DNA of 60,911 nt from Paracoccaceae bacterium (GCA_020630695.1 JAHDIS010000017.1:1-60911), one strand, 5' to 3'; counted from the stretch's first letter, positions 1 to 9,665 are shown. Translations and numbers: made by a program. The notes: generated by a model not told the origin, from the sequence alone.

Positions 1-2
1 AG

Positions 3-314
3 GCGCTGGGGGTCAGCAACTGGACGATCATGTTCCGCCACATGCTGCCCAATGCCATGGTGGCGACGCTGACCATGCTGCCGTTTATCGTTACGGGTAC
101 GATCAGCACGCTGGCCGGGCTGGACTTCCTCGGCTTTGGTTTGCCGTCTTCCGCCCCGTCGCTGGGTGAGCTGACGCTTCAGGCCAAACAAAACCTTCAG
201 GCCCCCTGGCTTGGCTTCACCGCTTTCTTTGTCTTTGCGATCATGCTGTCGCTGCTGGTGTTCATCTTCGAAGGCGTCCGCGACGCCTTTGACCCAAGAA
301 AGACGTTCTCGTGA
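3..314 (+). CDS. Oligopeptide ABC transporter permease, YejE-like (5' end outside window)
   Basis: C-terminal 103 residues of an inner-membrane permease of the DppC/OppC/YejE type, which moves peptides into the cytoplasm. The open frame begins at base 3 without a start codon, so the gene enters from the left. The fragment opens with the end of the EAA loop (ALGVSNWTIMFRHMLPNA), which contacts the ATPase, and then has two or three hydrophobic segments. The stretch DFLGFGLPSSAPSLGEL and the ending VRDAFDPRK resemble YejE more than OppC. The stop overlaps the GTG start of the ATPase gene by four bases (GTGA), so the two are cotranslated. The substrate cannot be told from this fragment. Confidence 0.85.
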   Translation, partial: ALGVSNWTIMFRHMLPNAMVATLTMLPFIVTGTISTLAGLDFLGFGLPSSAPSLGELTLQAKQNLQAPWLGFTAFFVFAIMLSLLVFIFEGVRDAFDPRKTFS

Positions 315-1906
315 CCAGCCCATCCATTCTCTCAGTCCGAGATCTCAAGGTGTCATTCTCTCAGGACGGCATCAGCACGATGGCAGTCAAGGGCGTGTCT
401 TTCGACATTCAGCGCGGTGAAACCGTCGCGCTGGTGGGCGAGTCCGGCTCGGGTAAGTCTGTGACTGCGCTATCCACAGTTTCGCTTCTGGGCGATGCCG
501 CGACGGTCGAAGGGTCGGTGACATACGAAGGTCAGCAGATGATCGGCGCCGATGACGCCTTGTTGCGCAAAGTTCGTGGCAACGACATCAGCTTTATTTT
601 CCAAGAGCCGATGACCTCGCTCAACCCTCTGCACACCTTGGAAAAGCAGCTTGCCGAAAGCATTCTACTGCACCAGGGGCTGACTGGTGACGCGGCCCGC
701 ACCAAGATCATCGAATTGCTGAACAAGGTCGGCATCCGCGATCCCGAGCAACGCCTCACCTCATATCCGCACCAGCTTTCTGGCGGTCAGAGACAGCGTG
801 TGATGATCGCCATGGCGCTTGCCAATGGCCCCGAACTGCTAATCGCAGACGAGCCGACCACGGCGCTGGACGTGACCATTCAGGCGCAGATTCTGGAACT
901 GCTGGCCGAATTGAAACGGTCCGAAGAAATGAGCCTGCTGTTCATCACCCACGACCTTGGTATCGTGCGCAAGATCGCCGACCGGGTCTGCGTCATGAAA
1001 TCAGGAGAGATTATCGAAACCGGCCCCACCGCCGAGATTTTCGAGAACCCGCAACATCCCTACACGCAAATGCTGCTCTCTGCGGAAAGCACGGGATTGC
1101 CCGATCCCGTCGCACCGAACGCCGAGGAGATTGCCAGCACCGAGAACCTGAAGATCTGGTTTCCGATCCAGCGCGGCCTACTCAAACGGACGGTCGGCTA
1201 TGTCAAAGCGGTGAATGATGCATCCATCGCCGTGCGCGCGGGCGAGACCGTGGGCATCGTTGGCGAAAGCGGGTCCGGCAAAACAACACTGGCGCTGGCC
1301 ATCATGCGTCTGATCAGCTCCGAAGGCGGCATTACCTATCGCGGGCAGGACGTGCGGGCGTGGTCCACGCGCGAACTGCGACGCCTGCGCAGCGAAATGC
1401 AGATTGTCTTTCAGGACCCCTATGGCTCGCTCAGTCCTCGGATGACCTGCGAACAGATCATCGCCGAAGGACTGTCTGTGCACGGCTCACCCGACGGTCG
1501 CTCACCCCGCGAAGCCGTGATCGAGGTGATGCAGGAGGTCGGTCTGGATCCGGCGACGATGCATCGATACCCCCATGAATTTTCGGGTGGCCAAAGACAG
1601 CGTATCGCGATTGCCCGCGCAATGGTGCTGCGCCCAAGACTGGTCGTATTGGATGAGCCAACCTCGGCCCTCGACATGACCGTGCAGGTTCAAATCGTGA
1701 ACCTGCTGCGCGAACTTCAGCGCAAATACGATCTGGCCTACCTGTTCATCAGCCACGATCTCAAGGTCGTCCGCGCTATGTCCCACAAGGTGATCGTCAT
1801 GAAGCAAGGCGATGTCGTGGAATACGGCGAAGCGCAACAAATCTTTGACGCGCCTCAAACCGAATATACCCGAACGCTTCTGTCGGCGGCCTTCGATCTG
1901 GTCTGA
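311..1906 (+). CDS. Oligopeptide ABC transporter, fused double ATPase, YejF-like
   Basis: 531 residues with two complete ABC ATPase modules in one chain, as in YejF, DdpDF fusions and GsiA. Module 1 has Walker A GESGSGKS at residues 43-50, signature LSGGQRQR near 156 and Walker B LLIADEPTTALD. Module 2 has Walker A GESGSGKT near 318, signature FSGGQRQR near 423 and LVVLDEPTSALD. Both have the short oligopeptide-family C-terminal extension after the H-loop. It energises import through the permease encoded just upstream. The start is GTG at 311. Permease and binding-protein genes must lie to the left of the window. The YejABEF assignment is by similarity; another peptide or glutathione substrate is possible. 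Confidence 0.9.
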   Translation: MTSPSILSVRDLKVSFSQDGISTMAVKGVSFDIQRGETVALVGESGSGKSVTALSTVSLLGDAATVEGSVTYEGQQMIGADDALLRKVRGNDISFIFQEPMTSLNPLHTLEKQLAESILLHQGLTGDAARTKIIELLNKVGIRDPEQRLTSYPHQLSGGQRQRVMIAMALANGPELLIADEPTTALDVTIQAQILELLAELKRSEEMSLLFITHDLGIVRKIADRVCVMKSGEIIETGPTAEIFENPQHPYTQMLLSAESTGLPDPVAPNAEEIASTENLKIWFPIQRGLLKRTVGYVKAVNDASIAVRAGETVGIVGESGSGKTTLALAIMRLISSEGGITYRGQDVRAWSTRELRRLRSEMQIVFQDPYGSLSPRMTCEQIIAEGLSVHGSPDGRSPREAVIEVMQEVGLDPATMHRYPHEFSGGQRQRIAIARAMVLRPRLVVLDEPTSALDMTVQVQIVNLLRELQRKYDLAYLFISHDLKVVRAMSHKVIVMKQGDVVEYGEAQQIFDAPQTEYTRTLLSAAFDLV

Positions 1907-1916
1907 CACGCTACGC

Positions 1917-1941
1917 TGCGGGACGGCGGGTGGGGCGATGC
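1917..1941. repeat. 25-bp dispersed repeat, copy 1
   Basis: In the 77-base gap between the convergent yejF-like and hemN genes lies a 25-base GC-rich string that recurs with one mismatch at 5123-5147. Here it is not followed by a clear right arm, so it does not form the long hairpin seen at the second copy. Confidence 0.6.
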
Positions 1942-1983
1942 CCAAAGGGCGAGCGTCATCCGCCGACGCCCTCGGCCCGTTCC

Positions 1984-3339
1984 TCAAATCGCGCTCGAGT
2001 GGCCCGCCTTGCTCAGATCATAGGCATCGAAACTGCGGGCAATCATACGCGTCAAAGCCCGCGCCTGCGTCGGTATGAACAACCCGTCTTCCGTGATTGT
2101 CAGCATGCCTTCGAACTGCGCGTTGACCGTTTCGAACAATGTGAACAGGGCTTTGCGGGAAATCGCAAAACCCTCGGTGATCTCCTGCGCATCAATGCGG
2201 AAGTCACACATGATTGCCTCGATCATGCGCGCACGCATCTGATCTTCGCCCTTGAATCGGTGTCCGCGACTGGTCGAGAACCGACCATCCCGAATGGCCC
2301 CCGCATAGACCGAGGTGGCCGGAGCATTCTGTGCATAGCCTTGCGGAAACTTCGAAATGGACGAGGCCCCGAGCCCAATCAACGCCGTTGCCGTATCATC
2401 GGTGTAGCCTTGGAAATTGCGGCGCAATCCCCCTGTTTTTCGCGCGATCGCCAATCCATCATCAGGACGGGCAAAATGGTCGATGCCGATTTCCTCATAG
2501 CCATCCCACAAAAACAGCCGCCGAGCGGTATCGAACAACGCCAGCCGTTCTTCCGGTGTCGGCAAAACATCCGACGGGATCAGCTGCTGTCGTTTCGCCA
2601 TCCAAGGCACATGGGCATAGCCATAAAGCGCCACCCGATCGGGCCCAAAGCTCAGCAATTTCTGAACCGTATCGGTGATGCGGGCGCGGGTCTGAAACGG
2701 CAGTCCAAACAGGATGTCGGCGTTCAGACTTTGGACGCCGCGGTCACGGATCATCTCAACAGCCTGCCGCGTGACATCAAACCCTTGAGGGCGTCCGATG
2801 GTCTCCTGAATTTCGGGATCAAAGTCCTGAACGCCAATGGACGCGCGATTCATGCCACCCGCCGCCAGCACATCCAGACGCTCGGCATCTATTTCATTCG
2901 GATCGATCTCGACCGAAAACTCCGCGCCATCCTTAAAGGGGGCCGTGTCGTGAACCGCATCGATCAGCCCGCGCATCATGTCGGGCGTCAACAGCGTCGG
3001 TGTTCCGCCGCCCCAATGCAGCCGCGACAGCCGCGTGCCTTGCGGCAGGCGCGCCTTCAACATGGCCAGTTCGGTTTTGAGCACCGCGACATAGGCTTCA
3101 ACCGGCGCGGCGGTGGCCGTCCCCTGCGTCCGGCACGCACAGAACCAGCACAGCCTGCGACAAAAGGGAATATGCAGATAGAGCGACACTTCTCCATTTT
3201 GTGGAAGCGCCTCAATCCAGTCCGTGAATTCACTCGGTCCAACGCTCCCGTCAAATTGCGGAGCCGTGGGATAAGAGGTGTAGCGCGGCACTTTGGCATC
3301 GAAAAGACCGAGGCGCGCGAGTTGTGTTCTTTCACTCAT
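1984..3339 (-). CDS. hemN: Oxygen-independent coproporphyrinogen III oxidase (radical SAM)
   Basis: 451 residues. HemN oxidatively decarboxylates coproporphyrinogen III to protoporphyrinogen IX without oxygen, in the cytoplasm, supplying haem when the O2-dependent enzyme cannot work. The radical-SAM cluster motif is C60-x3-C64-x2-C67 followed by C69 within HIPFCRRLCWFCAC, and a GGGTPT motif follows. N-terminal RYTSYPTAPQF is typical of true HemN rather than HemW. The start chosen at 3339 (MSERTQLARLGLF) matches the family; an upstream in-frame ATG at 3372 would add 11 residues that run toward the FNR box. It is divergent from fnrL with a shared FNR box, so it is probably induced at low oxygen. 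Confidence 0.95.
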   Translation of the reverse strand: MSERTQLARLGLFDAKVPRYTSYPTAPQFDGSVGPSEFTDWIEALPQNGEVSLYLHIPFCRRLCWFCACRTQGTATAAPVEAYVAVLKTELAMLKARLPQGTRLSRLHWGGGTPTLLTPDMMRGLIDAVHDTAPFKDGAEFSVEIDPNEIDAERLDVLAAGGMNRASIGVQDFDPEIQETIGRPQGFDVTRQAVEMIRDRGVQSLNADILFGLPFQTRARITDTVQKLLSFGPDRVALYGYAHVPWMAKRQQLIPSDVLPTPEERLALFDTARRLFLWDGYEEIGIDHFARPDDGLAIARKTGGLRRNFQGYTDDTATALIGLGASSISKFPQGYAQNAPATSVYAGAIRDGRFSTSRGHRFKGEDQMRARMIEAIMCDFRIDAQEITEGFAISRKALFTLFETVNAQFEGMLTITEDGLFIPTQARALTRMIARSFDAYDLSKAGHSSAI

Positions 3340-3374
3340 GCCAATACACTTAGTCTGTGAGGAGAAAGCCAACC

Positions 3375-3388
3375 TTGACCCAGATCAA
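3375..3388. promoter_or_regulatory. FNR box shared by hemN and fnrL
   Basis: TTGACCCAGATCAA fits the FNR/FnrL consensus TTGAY-N4-RTCAA in every defined position. It sits midway in the 63-base divergent gap between the hemN start (3339) and the fnrL start (3403), so one bound FnrL dimer could serve hemN and also control fnrL itself. Confidence 0.85.
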
Positions 3389-3402
3389 CAAGGAAGATCC
3401 GA

Positions 3403-4149
3403 ATGCCAGTCGATAGAGGGCTTGCCGTTTCTCAGGAATGTGCAGATTGCCCGATCAGACACCGCGCCGTCTGTGCCAGATGCGAAAATGATGAGCTCCA
3501 GCAACTGGAGGACATCAAGTATTACCGCAAATTCGAAGCAGGCCAGAACGTGATCTGGTCCGGCGATCGCATGGATTTCGTCGGCTCTGTTGTCTCCGGA
3601 ATTGCCACGCTGACGCAAACGATGGAAGATGGGCGCACCCAGATGGTGGGTCTTCTGCTGCCTTCAGACTTTGTGGGGCGGCCGGGCCGGGACACTGCGC
3701 CTTATGATGTTGTGGCGACCACTGATCTGGTGATGTGCTGTTTTCGCAAGAAGCCGTTTGAATCCCTGATGGTGAGCACACCAAACATTGCCCAGCGATT
3801 GTTGCAGATGACGCTGGACGAATTGGATGCGGCACGTGAATGGATGCTGGTTCTGGGTCGCAAGACCGCGCGCGAGAAAATCGCATCGCTTCTGTCGATT
3901 TTTGCCCGTCGCGATGCCTCGATCAACATGAGCATGGCAACAGGGCGGATCGTCTTTGATCTGCCCCTCACCCGCGAGGCTATGGCCGATTATCTGGGCC
4001 TGACGCTGGAAACGGTCAGCCGCCAGATTTCCGCGCTCAAACGCGATGGCGTCATTGAGCTTGAGGGCAAGCGCCACGTGACCGTGCCTGACATGGACCT
4101 GCTTCTCGAAGAAGCCGGAGACGACAGCGACGGCGGAATGCTTGTCTGA
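3403..4149 (+). CDS. fnrL: Crp/Fnr-family oxygen sensor FnrL
   Basis: 248 residues. FnrL carries an oxygen-labile [4Fe-4S] cluster; the holo-dimer activates microaerobic genes. Candidate cluster ligands are among Cys13, Cys16, Cys24 and Cys27 at the N terminus, plus Cys112 or Cys113 in the cNMP-like domain. The helix-turn-helix near residues 188-220 contains ETVSRQ, the E..SR recognition signature of FNR proteins, which agrees with the TTGAY/RTCAA boxes in this window. The neighbourhood with hemN, usp and ccoNOQP is the standard one in Rhodobacteraceae. Probably autoregulated through the box at 3375-3388. Confidence 0.95.
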   Translation: MPVDRGLAVSQECADCPIRHRAVCARCENDELQQLEDIKYYRKFEAGQNVIWSGDRMDFVGSVVSGIATLTQTMEDGRTQMVGLLLPSDFVGRPGRDTAPYDVVATTDLVMCCFRKKPFESLMVSTPNIAQRLLQMTLDELDAAREWMLVLGRKTAREKIASLLSIFARRDASINMSMATGRIVFDLPLTREAMADYLGLTLETVSRQISALKRDGVIELEGKRHVTVPDMDLLLEEAGDDSDGGMLV

Positions 4150-4174
4150 ACCGATCCGGGATGGACGCAATTGC

Positions 4175-5107
4175 ATGACCGAGCCTTTGGAATTTGTCAC
4201 ACTTGATGTGTTCACGGATCAGCCGTTTCTGGGCAATCCACTGGCCGTGGTGCTGGGTGCAGACACTCTGAGCACCGCGCAAATGCAAACCATCGCGCGC
4301 GAATTCAACTTGTCTGAAACGATTTTCGTCATGGCCCCGCAAGATGCCGGCCATACCGCACGGGTCAGGATTTTCTTCCCAACCGCTGAAATCCCTTTTG
4401 CCGGCCACCCAACCATCGGATGCGCAATCCACCTTGCCAGCGCGGCAAATCCCGAGGGCGATTTCGAGGCGCTGATCATGCTCGAGGAAGAGGCCGGGCT
4501 CGTCCCTGTGAACGTGGCGCGGACAGGTCGCGACATACACGCAGAATTCAAAGCGCCCGTGCTGCCGCATGCACCTGACCTTGGCCAGACACCCGACAAC
4601 GATCGCATCGCAGCGGCGCTGGGTCTTTCAGCCGAAGCGATTGGCATGCCCGAGCACCGACCCGCTGTCTGGCAAGGTGGCCCAGCGTTCCTTTTTGTGC
4701 CACTGCGCGACAGCGACGCCCTCGAACAGGCGAAGCCCCATGAACCGGCCTGGTCGGAAATCATGGGCACAGCCGCCGTGGACAGCGCATACCTTTACAC
4801 AGATTGCCAGCACACAAGCGTTGCGGACTACGAGGCACGTATGTTCTCGCCCACCGCAGGTATTCCAGAGGATCCGGCCACAGGTTCGGCCTCTGCGCTG
4901 TTGGCCGCGCAGCTGCTGGACAGCGGGGTTCTTAAGGATGGGACGCAGAAACTGCGGCTGCGCCAGGGTCTGCAAATGGGCCGGGCCTCACACATCACAT
5001 TGACCGCCAGTTGCGCACAAGGCGCTTTGACCGACATTCGTATAGCGGGCAGCGCCGTCGCAATTGCCCGGGGCCAGATCACTGTTCCTCAGCAAAGCCG
5101 CGACTGA
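4175..5107 (+). CDS. PhzF-family isomerase/epimerase
   Basis: 310 residues, the usual length for PhzF proteins, which are cofactor-free isomerases with two pseudo-symmetric barrel halves. The catalytic Glu is expected in FNLSETIFV near residue 46, and the family motif DPATGSASALLAAQLL lies in the second half. PVFN-type N-terminal LDVFTDQPFLGNPLAVV is typical. The start is taken at 4175 (MTEPLEF), where family similarity begins; an upstream ATG at 4142 would overlap the end of fnrL. Many such proteins act on unknown small metabolites, so the substrate is open. It lies 25 bases after fnrL on the same strand. Confidence 0.88.
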   Translation: MTEPLEFVTLDVFTDQPFLGNPLAVVLGADTLSTAQMQTIAREFNLSETIFVMAPQDAGHTARVRIFFPTAEIPFAGHPTIGCAIHLASAANPEGDFEALIMLEEEAGLVPVNVARTGRDIHAEFKAPVLPHAPDLGQTPDNDRIAAALGLSAEAIGMPEHRPAVWQGGPAFLFVPLRDSDALEQAKPHEPAWSEIMGTAAVDSAYLYTDCQHTSVADYEARMFSPTAGIPEDPATGSASALLAAQLLDSGVLKDGTQKLRLRQGLQMGRASHITLTASCAQGALTDIRIAGSAVAIARGQITVPQQSRD

Positions 5108-5120
5108 CCGCCGGTATAGG

Positions 5121-5183
5121 ATTGCGGGACGGCGGGCGGGGCGATGCGGGCTTGCCCGCGAGCGGCGACCACCGTCCCGTAAT
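5121..5183. repeat. Imperfect palindrome containing copy 2 of the 25-bp repeat
   Basis: Bases 5123-5147 repeat the string at 1917-1941 (24 of 25 identical). Here it forms the left arm of a larger inverted repeat: the 15 bases from 5121 and the 15 bases ending at 5183 pair at 13 positions. It fills the gap between the convergent phzF-like and usp genes. There is no T-run, so it is not an obvious intrinsic terminator. Confidence 0.55.
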
Positions 5184-5185
5184 GT

Positions 5186-6025
5186 CTAATGGGACATCAA
5201 GACCGGGATTTCGGCCCTTTCGAGCATGTTCCGGGTTGCCCCACCCAAGATCGCTTCGCGAAACCGCGAATGGCCATAGGCGCCCATGACAACCAGATCC
5301 GCGTTTACATCCCCAGCATGACGCATCAGCACATCTGACACCCGTGGCAGGGTCTTGGACAACACGTCAATCTCGGCCCGCACGCCGTGCCGCGCCAGAT
5401 ATTGCGCCAGCAACCCCCCGGGATCAGACCGGTTGGGTCCATGTGTGGGCGGGTCAATAACGGCCAGATGAACCATCTCAGCTTCGACCAGCAACGGCAT
5501 GGCTGCGCGCACGGCACTGAGAGCCTCGGCGCTTTCGTTCCATCCGATTACAATCCGTTTTGGTTTGGCGGTCGCTGGACGGTTGTCTGCCAGGATCATC
5601 ACCGGTGCACGCCCTTCGAACAAGGCGCCCTCGACAATCGGCTCCAGTTCCAGACCGCGCTCCGCCCCATAAGGTTTCGGCAGAACGACCAGATCGGAAA
5701 ACCGCGCATGCAATGCCACATGGCGACCAATATCAGCCAGTTGTGCAACGCCACTTTCAGCGGACCACCGACACTCTGACTTTCCCAGCAGTGCTCGAAC
5801 CTGCGCTTCCAGCGCCTGCCCTTCTGCCTGCGCGCGATTCAACGTTTCCTGAAGCACCATCGCGTTCGCACCCGCATAGTAATAGCCGGTTTGGGTACGA
5901 TCCACGCCCAGACACATAACATCCAGATGGGCATCGTATCCCCGGGCCAGATCTGCCGCCTGCTGAACAACAGACTCGGCCAACGCTTGATCGGTAACAA
6001 CACTCAACACGGTTTTATAGCTCAT
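5186..6025 (-). CDS. Universal stress protein, tandem UspA domains
   Basis: 279 residues, twice the single Usp length. The C-terminal domain keeps the ATP-binding signature of the ATP-binding Usp class, GAYGHSRFREAILGGATRNML (G-x2-G-x9-G-[ST] type); the N-terminal domain lacks a clear copy. The gene is divergent from ccoN with 195 bases between starts, and an FNR box (6084-6097) is centred about 65 bases upstream of its ATG, so it is likely a microaerobic gene of the FnrL regulon. Usp genes beside fixNOQP/ccoNOQP are common in this family of bacteria. The precise role is unknown. Confidence 0.88.
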   Translation of the reverse strand: MSYKTVLSVVTDQALAESVVQQAADLARGYDAHLDVMCLGVDRTQTGYYYAGANAMVLQETLNRAQAEGQALEAQVRALLGKSECRWSAESGVAQLADIGRHVALHARFSDLVVLPKPYGAERGLELEPIVEGALFEGRAPVMILADNRPATAKPKRIVIGWNESAEALSAVRAAMPLLVEAEMVHLAVIDPPTHGPNRSDPGGLLAQYLARHGVRAEIDVLSKTLPRVSDVLMRHAGDVNADLVVMGAYGHSRFREAILGGATRNMLERAEIPVLMSH

Positions 6026-6083
6026 GTCAGAGGCTCCCTTTGTCTCTCTGGTCTCAGGCTAAGCGCGGCGCCCGGCGCCTTCC

Positions 6084-6097
6084 TTGATGCCCGTCAA
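6084..6097. promoter_or_regulatory. FNR box, usp-proximal
   Basis: TTGATGCCCGTCAA fits TTGAY-N4-RTCAA in every defined position. It is nearer to the usp start (centre about 65 bases upstream) than to ccoN. Confidence 0.75.
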
Positions 6098-6115
6098 GCC
6101 AAGTCCCCAAATCCA

Positions 6116-6129
6116 TTGATGCAGATCAA
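6116..6129. promoter_or_regulatory. FNR box, ccoN-proximal
   Basis: TTGATGCAGATCAA is a perfect dyad-symmetric FNR site (TTGAT-N4-ATCAA), centred about 98 bases before the ccoN ATG. With the site at 6084-6097 it makes a two-box divergent promoter. Confidence 0.85.
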
Positions 6130-6220
6130 GGTCAGCTTTGTTCGGGCCGGGCAATAAGGGGCCAGTCTAAAACCGCCCGCGCGCCAAAAGATTCGTGTGG
6201 GAACGACGAAGGGACGAAAA

Positions 6221-7831
6221 ATGTTGAATTATATCAAGCTCATCGTGCTCGGCTTGATTGTGATCTTTTCGATGCTTGCAATCAATTTCGCGCGCGATCT
6301 GGCTTACATGATCCATGCGATCATCGTGCTGGCCGTATCGGCTGGCATGTTCCTGTGGGTCCTGCGCCAAACAGACGAACCGGTCAGACCGGTCCCGCAA
6401 AACGAATATATGGACGACGTCGTGCGCTACGGTGTCATCGCCACGGCCTTCTGGGGTGTTGTCGGCTTTCTGGTCGGTACGTTCATCGCCTTTCAGCTGG
6501 CTTTCCCCGCGCTGAATTTCGATTGGGCCCAAGGGTATATGAACTTTGGACGCCTGCGTCCGCTGCACACCTCTGCGGTCATCTTTGCCTTTGGGGGCAA
6601 CGCACTGATCGCCACGTCCTTTTATGTGGTGCAGCGCACCTCTGCAGCGCGCCTTTGGGGCGGCAACGCCGCGTGGTTTGTGTTCTGGGGCTATCAGTTG
6701 GTGATCGTTCTGGCGGCCACTGGCTATCTGCTCGGGTCGACACACGCCAAGGAATACGCTGAACCCGAATGGTACGTTGACCTGTGGCTGACCATCGTCT
6801 GGCTGGTCTATCTGGCGGTTTTCGTCGGCACCATCGTCAAGCGCAAGGAACCCCACATTTACGTGGCAAACTGGTTCTTTCTCAGCTTCATCATCACCGT
6901 GGCGATGCTGCATGTGTTCAACAACCTTGCCATCCCGGTGTCGATCTGGGGCTCCAAGTCTGTTCAGGTCTTCAGCGGAGTTCAGGACGCCATGGTCCAG
7001 TGGTGGTATGGCCACAACGCGGTGGGCTTTTTCCTGACCGCCGGGTTCCTCGGGATGATGTACTACTTCATTCCAAAACAGGCCGAACGTCCGGTTTTCA
7101 GCTACAAACTGTCGATCATTCACTTCTGGGCGCTGATCTTCATCTACATCTGGGCCGGCCCGCACCATCTGCACTACACCGCCTTGCCTGACTGGGCTTC
7201 GACCCTTGGCATGGTGTTCTCGGTGGTGCTCTGGATGCCAAGCTGGGGCGGCATGATCAACGGTCTGATGACGCTTTCGGGCGCTTGGGACAAACTGCGC
7301 ACCGATCCCGTGATCCGAATGATGGTGATCTCGGTCGGCTTCTACGGCATGTCCACCTTCGAAGGTCCGATGATGTCGATCCGCGCGGTCAACTCGCTGA
7401 GCCACTATACTGACTGGACCATCGGTCACGTTCATTCCGGCGCGCTTGGCTGGAACGGCATGATCACATTTGGCGCGCTCTACTATCTGGTGCCCAAACT
7501 GTGGAACCGTGAACGGCTGTACTCGCTCAGCCTTGTCAGCTGGCACTTCTGGCTCGCCACCATCGGTATCGTCTTCTACGCCGCCTCCATGTGGGTGACC
7601 GGTATCATGGAAGGCCTGATGTGGCGTGAAGTGGATGCCAACGGCTTCCTGGTGAACAGTTTTGCCGACACCGTCGCCGCCAAGTTCCCGATGTATGTGG
7701 TGCGCGGTCTGGGTGGGGTCATGTTCCTCGCTGGTGCCATCATCATGTGCTACAATCTGTGGATGACTGCGCGTCGTGCCCCTGCCGTTCAGGCAGACAC
7801 TGCCGCAGCCCATGCCACACCGGCCGAATAA
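6221..7831 (+). CDS. ccoN: cbb3-type cytochrome c oxidase subunit I
   Basis: 536 residues, about 12 membrane helices. CcoN is the catalytic subunit with haem b and the haem b3-CuB centre; it reduces O2 to water with high affinity and pumps protons. [21 protein letters not shown] holds a haem-ligand His, [10 protein letters not shown] and [14 protein letters not shown] carry the CuB histidines, and [11 protein letters not shown] is the haem b3/b region. The ATG at 6221 (MLNYIKLI) follows AAGGGA with good spacing; a GTG at 6197 would add eight atypical residues. First gene of ccoNOQP; the next gene begins 13 bases after its stop. Controlled by the FNR boxes upstream. Confidence 0.97.
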   Translation: MLNYIKLIVLGLIVIFSMLAINFARDLAYMIHAIIVLAVSAGMFLWVLRQTDEPVRPVPQNEYMDDVVRYGVIATAFWGVVGFLVGTFIAFQLAFPALNFDWAQGYMNFGRLRPLHTSAVIFAFGGNALIATSFYVVQRTSAARLWGGNAAWFVFWGYQLVIVLAATGYLLGSTHAKEYAEPEWYVDLWLTIVWLVYLAVFVGTIVKRKEPHIYVANWFFLSFIITVAMLHVFNNLAIPVSIWGSKSVQVFSGVQDAMVQWWYGHNAVGFFLTAGFLGMMYYFIPKQAERPVFSYKLSIIHFWALIFIYIWAGPHHLHYTALPDWASTLGMVFSVVLWMPSWGGMINGLMTLSGAWDKLRTDPVIRMMVISVGFYGMSTFEGPMMSIRAVNSLSHYTDWTIGHVHSGALGWNGMITFGALYYLVPKLWNRERLYSLSLVSWHFWLATIGIVFYAASMWVTGIMEGLMWREVDANGFLVNSFADTVAAKFPMYVVRGLGGVMFLAGAIIMCYNLWMTARRAPAVQADTAAAHATPAE

Positions 7832-7844
7832 GGAGGACCGGACA

Positions 7845-8573
7845 ATGGCAATTCTCGACAAGCACAAGCTTCTGGAAAAAAACGTAACGCTGCTGGCCGT
7901 ATTTGCGTTCCTCGCAGTAACCGTCGGCGGGATCGTCCAGATCGTCCCTCTGTTCTATCTCGACAACACCATTGAGGATGTAGAGGGCATGCGCCCCTAC
8001 ACCCCACTGGAGATGGCAGGGCGGGAAATCTATCTGCGTGAAGGCTGCTACGTCTGCCACAGCCAGATGATCCGCCCCATGCGTGACGAAGTGGAACGCT
8101 ATGGGCACTACTCGCTGGCTGCGGAATCCAAATACGATCACCCGTTCCAGTGGGGCTCCAAGCGGACAGGGCCAGATCTGGCCCGTGTTGGCGGCCGCTA
8201 TTCCGACGAATGGCATGTGGATCACCTGCGTGACCCACAAGCCGTTGTCCCGGAATCGGTGATGCCCAAGTACGGCTATCTCGAAGCAAAGCTGATCGAT
8301 GGCAAATACATCGGGGATCTCATGGCGACCAACGCACTGGTCGGTGTGCCCTACACGTCCGATATGATCGAGCAGGCCAAGGCAGACTTTGCCGCGCAGG
8401 CCGATCCGGATGCCGACTATGACGGGTTGCTCGAACGGTATGGCGACAAGGTGAACATCCGCAACTTCGATGGCGCACCGGGTGTGTCCGAAGCCGACGC
8501 GCTGATCGCCTATCTGCAAATGCTGGGCACCTTGGTGGATTTCTCCACCTTCACGCCTGACGCAAGCCGCTAA
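7845..8573 (+). CDS. ccoO: cbb3-type cytochrome c oxidase subunit II (mono-haem c)
   Basis: 242 residues. One N-terminal membrane anchor ([24 protein letters not shown]) and a periplasmic cytochrome c domain with CYVCH near residue 69 and distal Met ligands such as [11 protein letters not shown]. It passes electrons from CcoP or soluble cytochrome c to CcoN. The start at 7845 follows AAGGAGGA; an in-frame ATG at 7776 lies inside ccoN and is rejected. Length and composition are standard. Confidence 0.97.
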   Translation: MAILDKHKLLEKNVTLLAVFAFLAVTVGGIVQIVPLFYLDNTIEDVEGMRPYTPLEMAGREIYLREGCYVCHSQMIRPMRDEVERYGHYSLAAESKYDHPFQWGSKRTGPDLARVGGRYSDEWHVDHLRDPQAVVPESVMPKYGYLEAKLIDGKYIGDLMATNALVGVPYTSDMIEQAKADFAAQADPDADYDGLLERYGDKVNIRNFDGAPGVSEADALIAYLQMLGTLVDFSTFTPDASR

Positions 8574-8586
8574 AGGAGGACAAGCA

Positions 8587-8772
8587 ATGGAAGAATACAC
8601 ATTCCTTCGACAGCTCGCGGACAGTTGGGCCCTGCTGGCAATGTTCGCTTTCTTCATGGGGATCGTGATCTGGGCGCTGCGCCCCGGATCAAACGAGATC
8701 CACCGCGAAACCGCCGATATTCCGTTTCGCTACGAAGACAAACCCGCCGCAAATGAGGAGGCCGGGAGATGA
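8587..8772 (+). CDS. ccoQ: cbb3-type oxidase small subunit IV
   Basis: 61 residues with one membrane helix ([21 protein letters not shown]) and a charged tail. CcoQ/FixQ stabilises the complex, particularly the association of CcoP. The ATG at 8587 follows AAAGGAGGA at good spacing, 13 bases after the ccoO stop. Its stop overlaps the ccoP start by four bases (ATGA). Confidence 0.95.
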   Translation: MEEYTFLRQLADSWALLAMFAFFMGIVIWALRPGSNEIHRETADIPFRYEDKPAANEEAGR

Positions 8773-9644
8773 GTGCCAAAAAAGACGACGATCTCGATTT
8801 CGAAACCACAGGTCATCAGTGGGACGGGATCAAGGAGTACAACAAGCCCCTTCCCCGATGGTGGCTGTATACCTTCTACCTCTGCATCGTTTGGGGCATT
8901 GGCTACACGATTGCCTATCCGGCGTGGCCCGGTATTTCAGGTGCATCGCCTGGTGTGCTCGGATACTCGACCCGTAGCGAAGTTGCTCAGGACATCGCCG
9001 CAGTCGATCAGGCCAACGCGGCCATCAACACCGAACTTGCTTCGGCCGAACTGACCGCGATCGCCGCCAACCCCGAGCTCTTGGGCTATGCCAAGAATGC
9101 AGGCGCCGCGGTATTCCGCACATGGTGTGCGCAATGCCACGGGTCAGGCGCTGCCGGTGCCAAGGGGTATCCCAACCTGTTGGATGACGACTGGCTGTGG
9201 GGCGGAACAATCGAGGACATTCATGCCACGATCGCCCACGGTATCCGCAACGAAAATGATCCCGATGCGCGCTATTCGGAAATGCCGGCCTTTGGCGCTG
9301 ACGAGTTGCTGACCGAAGAAGAAATTACTCAGGTCGTCAACCACGTCATGTCCTTGTCCGGGGAACCGCAGGATGCCAGCTTGGCAGCCGCCGGGGCCGA
9401 GGTTTTTGAATACAACTGTGCCTCTTGCCACGGAGAAGACGGCACCGGTGACATCTACCAAGGCGCGCCGAACCTGGCAGACGCGATCTGGCTCTATGGT
9501 GGCAGCTATGATGCGCTGATGGAAACGGTCAGCTATTCGCGCTACGGCGTGATGCCATCCTGGCAGGATCGATTGTCCGAAGCCGAAGTTCGCGCTGTAG
9601 CCACATATGTGCACGGGCTGGGCGGCGGCGAAGCAAGCCAATAA
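8769..9644 (+). CDS. ccoP: cbb3-type cytochrome c oxidase subunit III (di-haem c)
   Basis: 291 residues. N-terminal cytoplasmic segment, a helix [20 protein letters not shown], then two periplasmic cytochrome c domains with CAQCH near residue 121 and CASCH near 219; candidate Met ligands are in SEMPAFG and GVMPSWQ. CcoP receives electrons from the bc1 complex through soluble c-type cytochromes. It is the last gene of the operon and is followed at once by a strong terminator. Confidence 0.97.
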   Translation: MSAKKDDDLDFETTGHQWDGIKEYNKPLPRWWLYTFYLCIVWGIGYTIAYPAWPGISGASPGVLGYSTRSEVAQDIAAVDQANAAINTELASAELTAIAANPELLGYAKNAGAAVFRTWCAQCHGSGAAGAKGYPNLLDDDWLWGGTIEDIHATIAHGIRNENDPDARYSEMPAFGADELLTEEEITQVVNHVMSLSGEPQDASLAAAGAEVFEYNCASCHGEDGTGDIYQGAPNLADAIWLYGGSYDALMETVSYSRYGVMPSWQDRLSEAEVRAVATYVHGLGGGEASQ

Positions 9645-9665
9645 AACACCCCCGACGTGTTGAAG

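Noticed and set aside
1930-3360. 476-residue plus-strand open frame opposite hemN
   Set aside because: It is the antisense shadow of a clearly conserved hemN and has no domain resemblance or ribosome site.
6167-7867. 566-residue minus-strand open frame opposite ccoN
   Set aside because: His- and Gln-rich composition typical of the reverse strand of a high-GC membrane protein gene; ccoN is certain.
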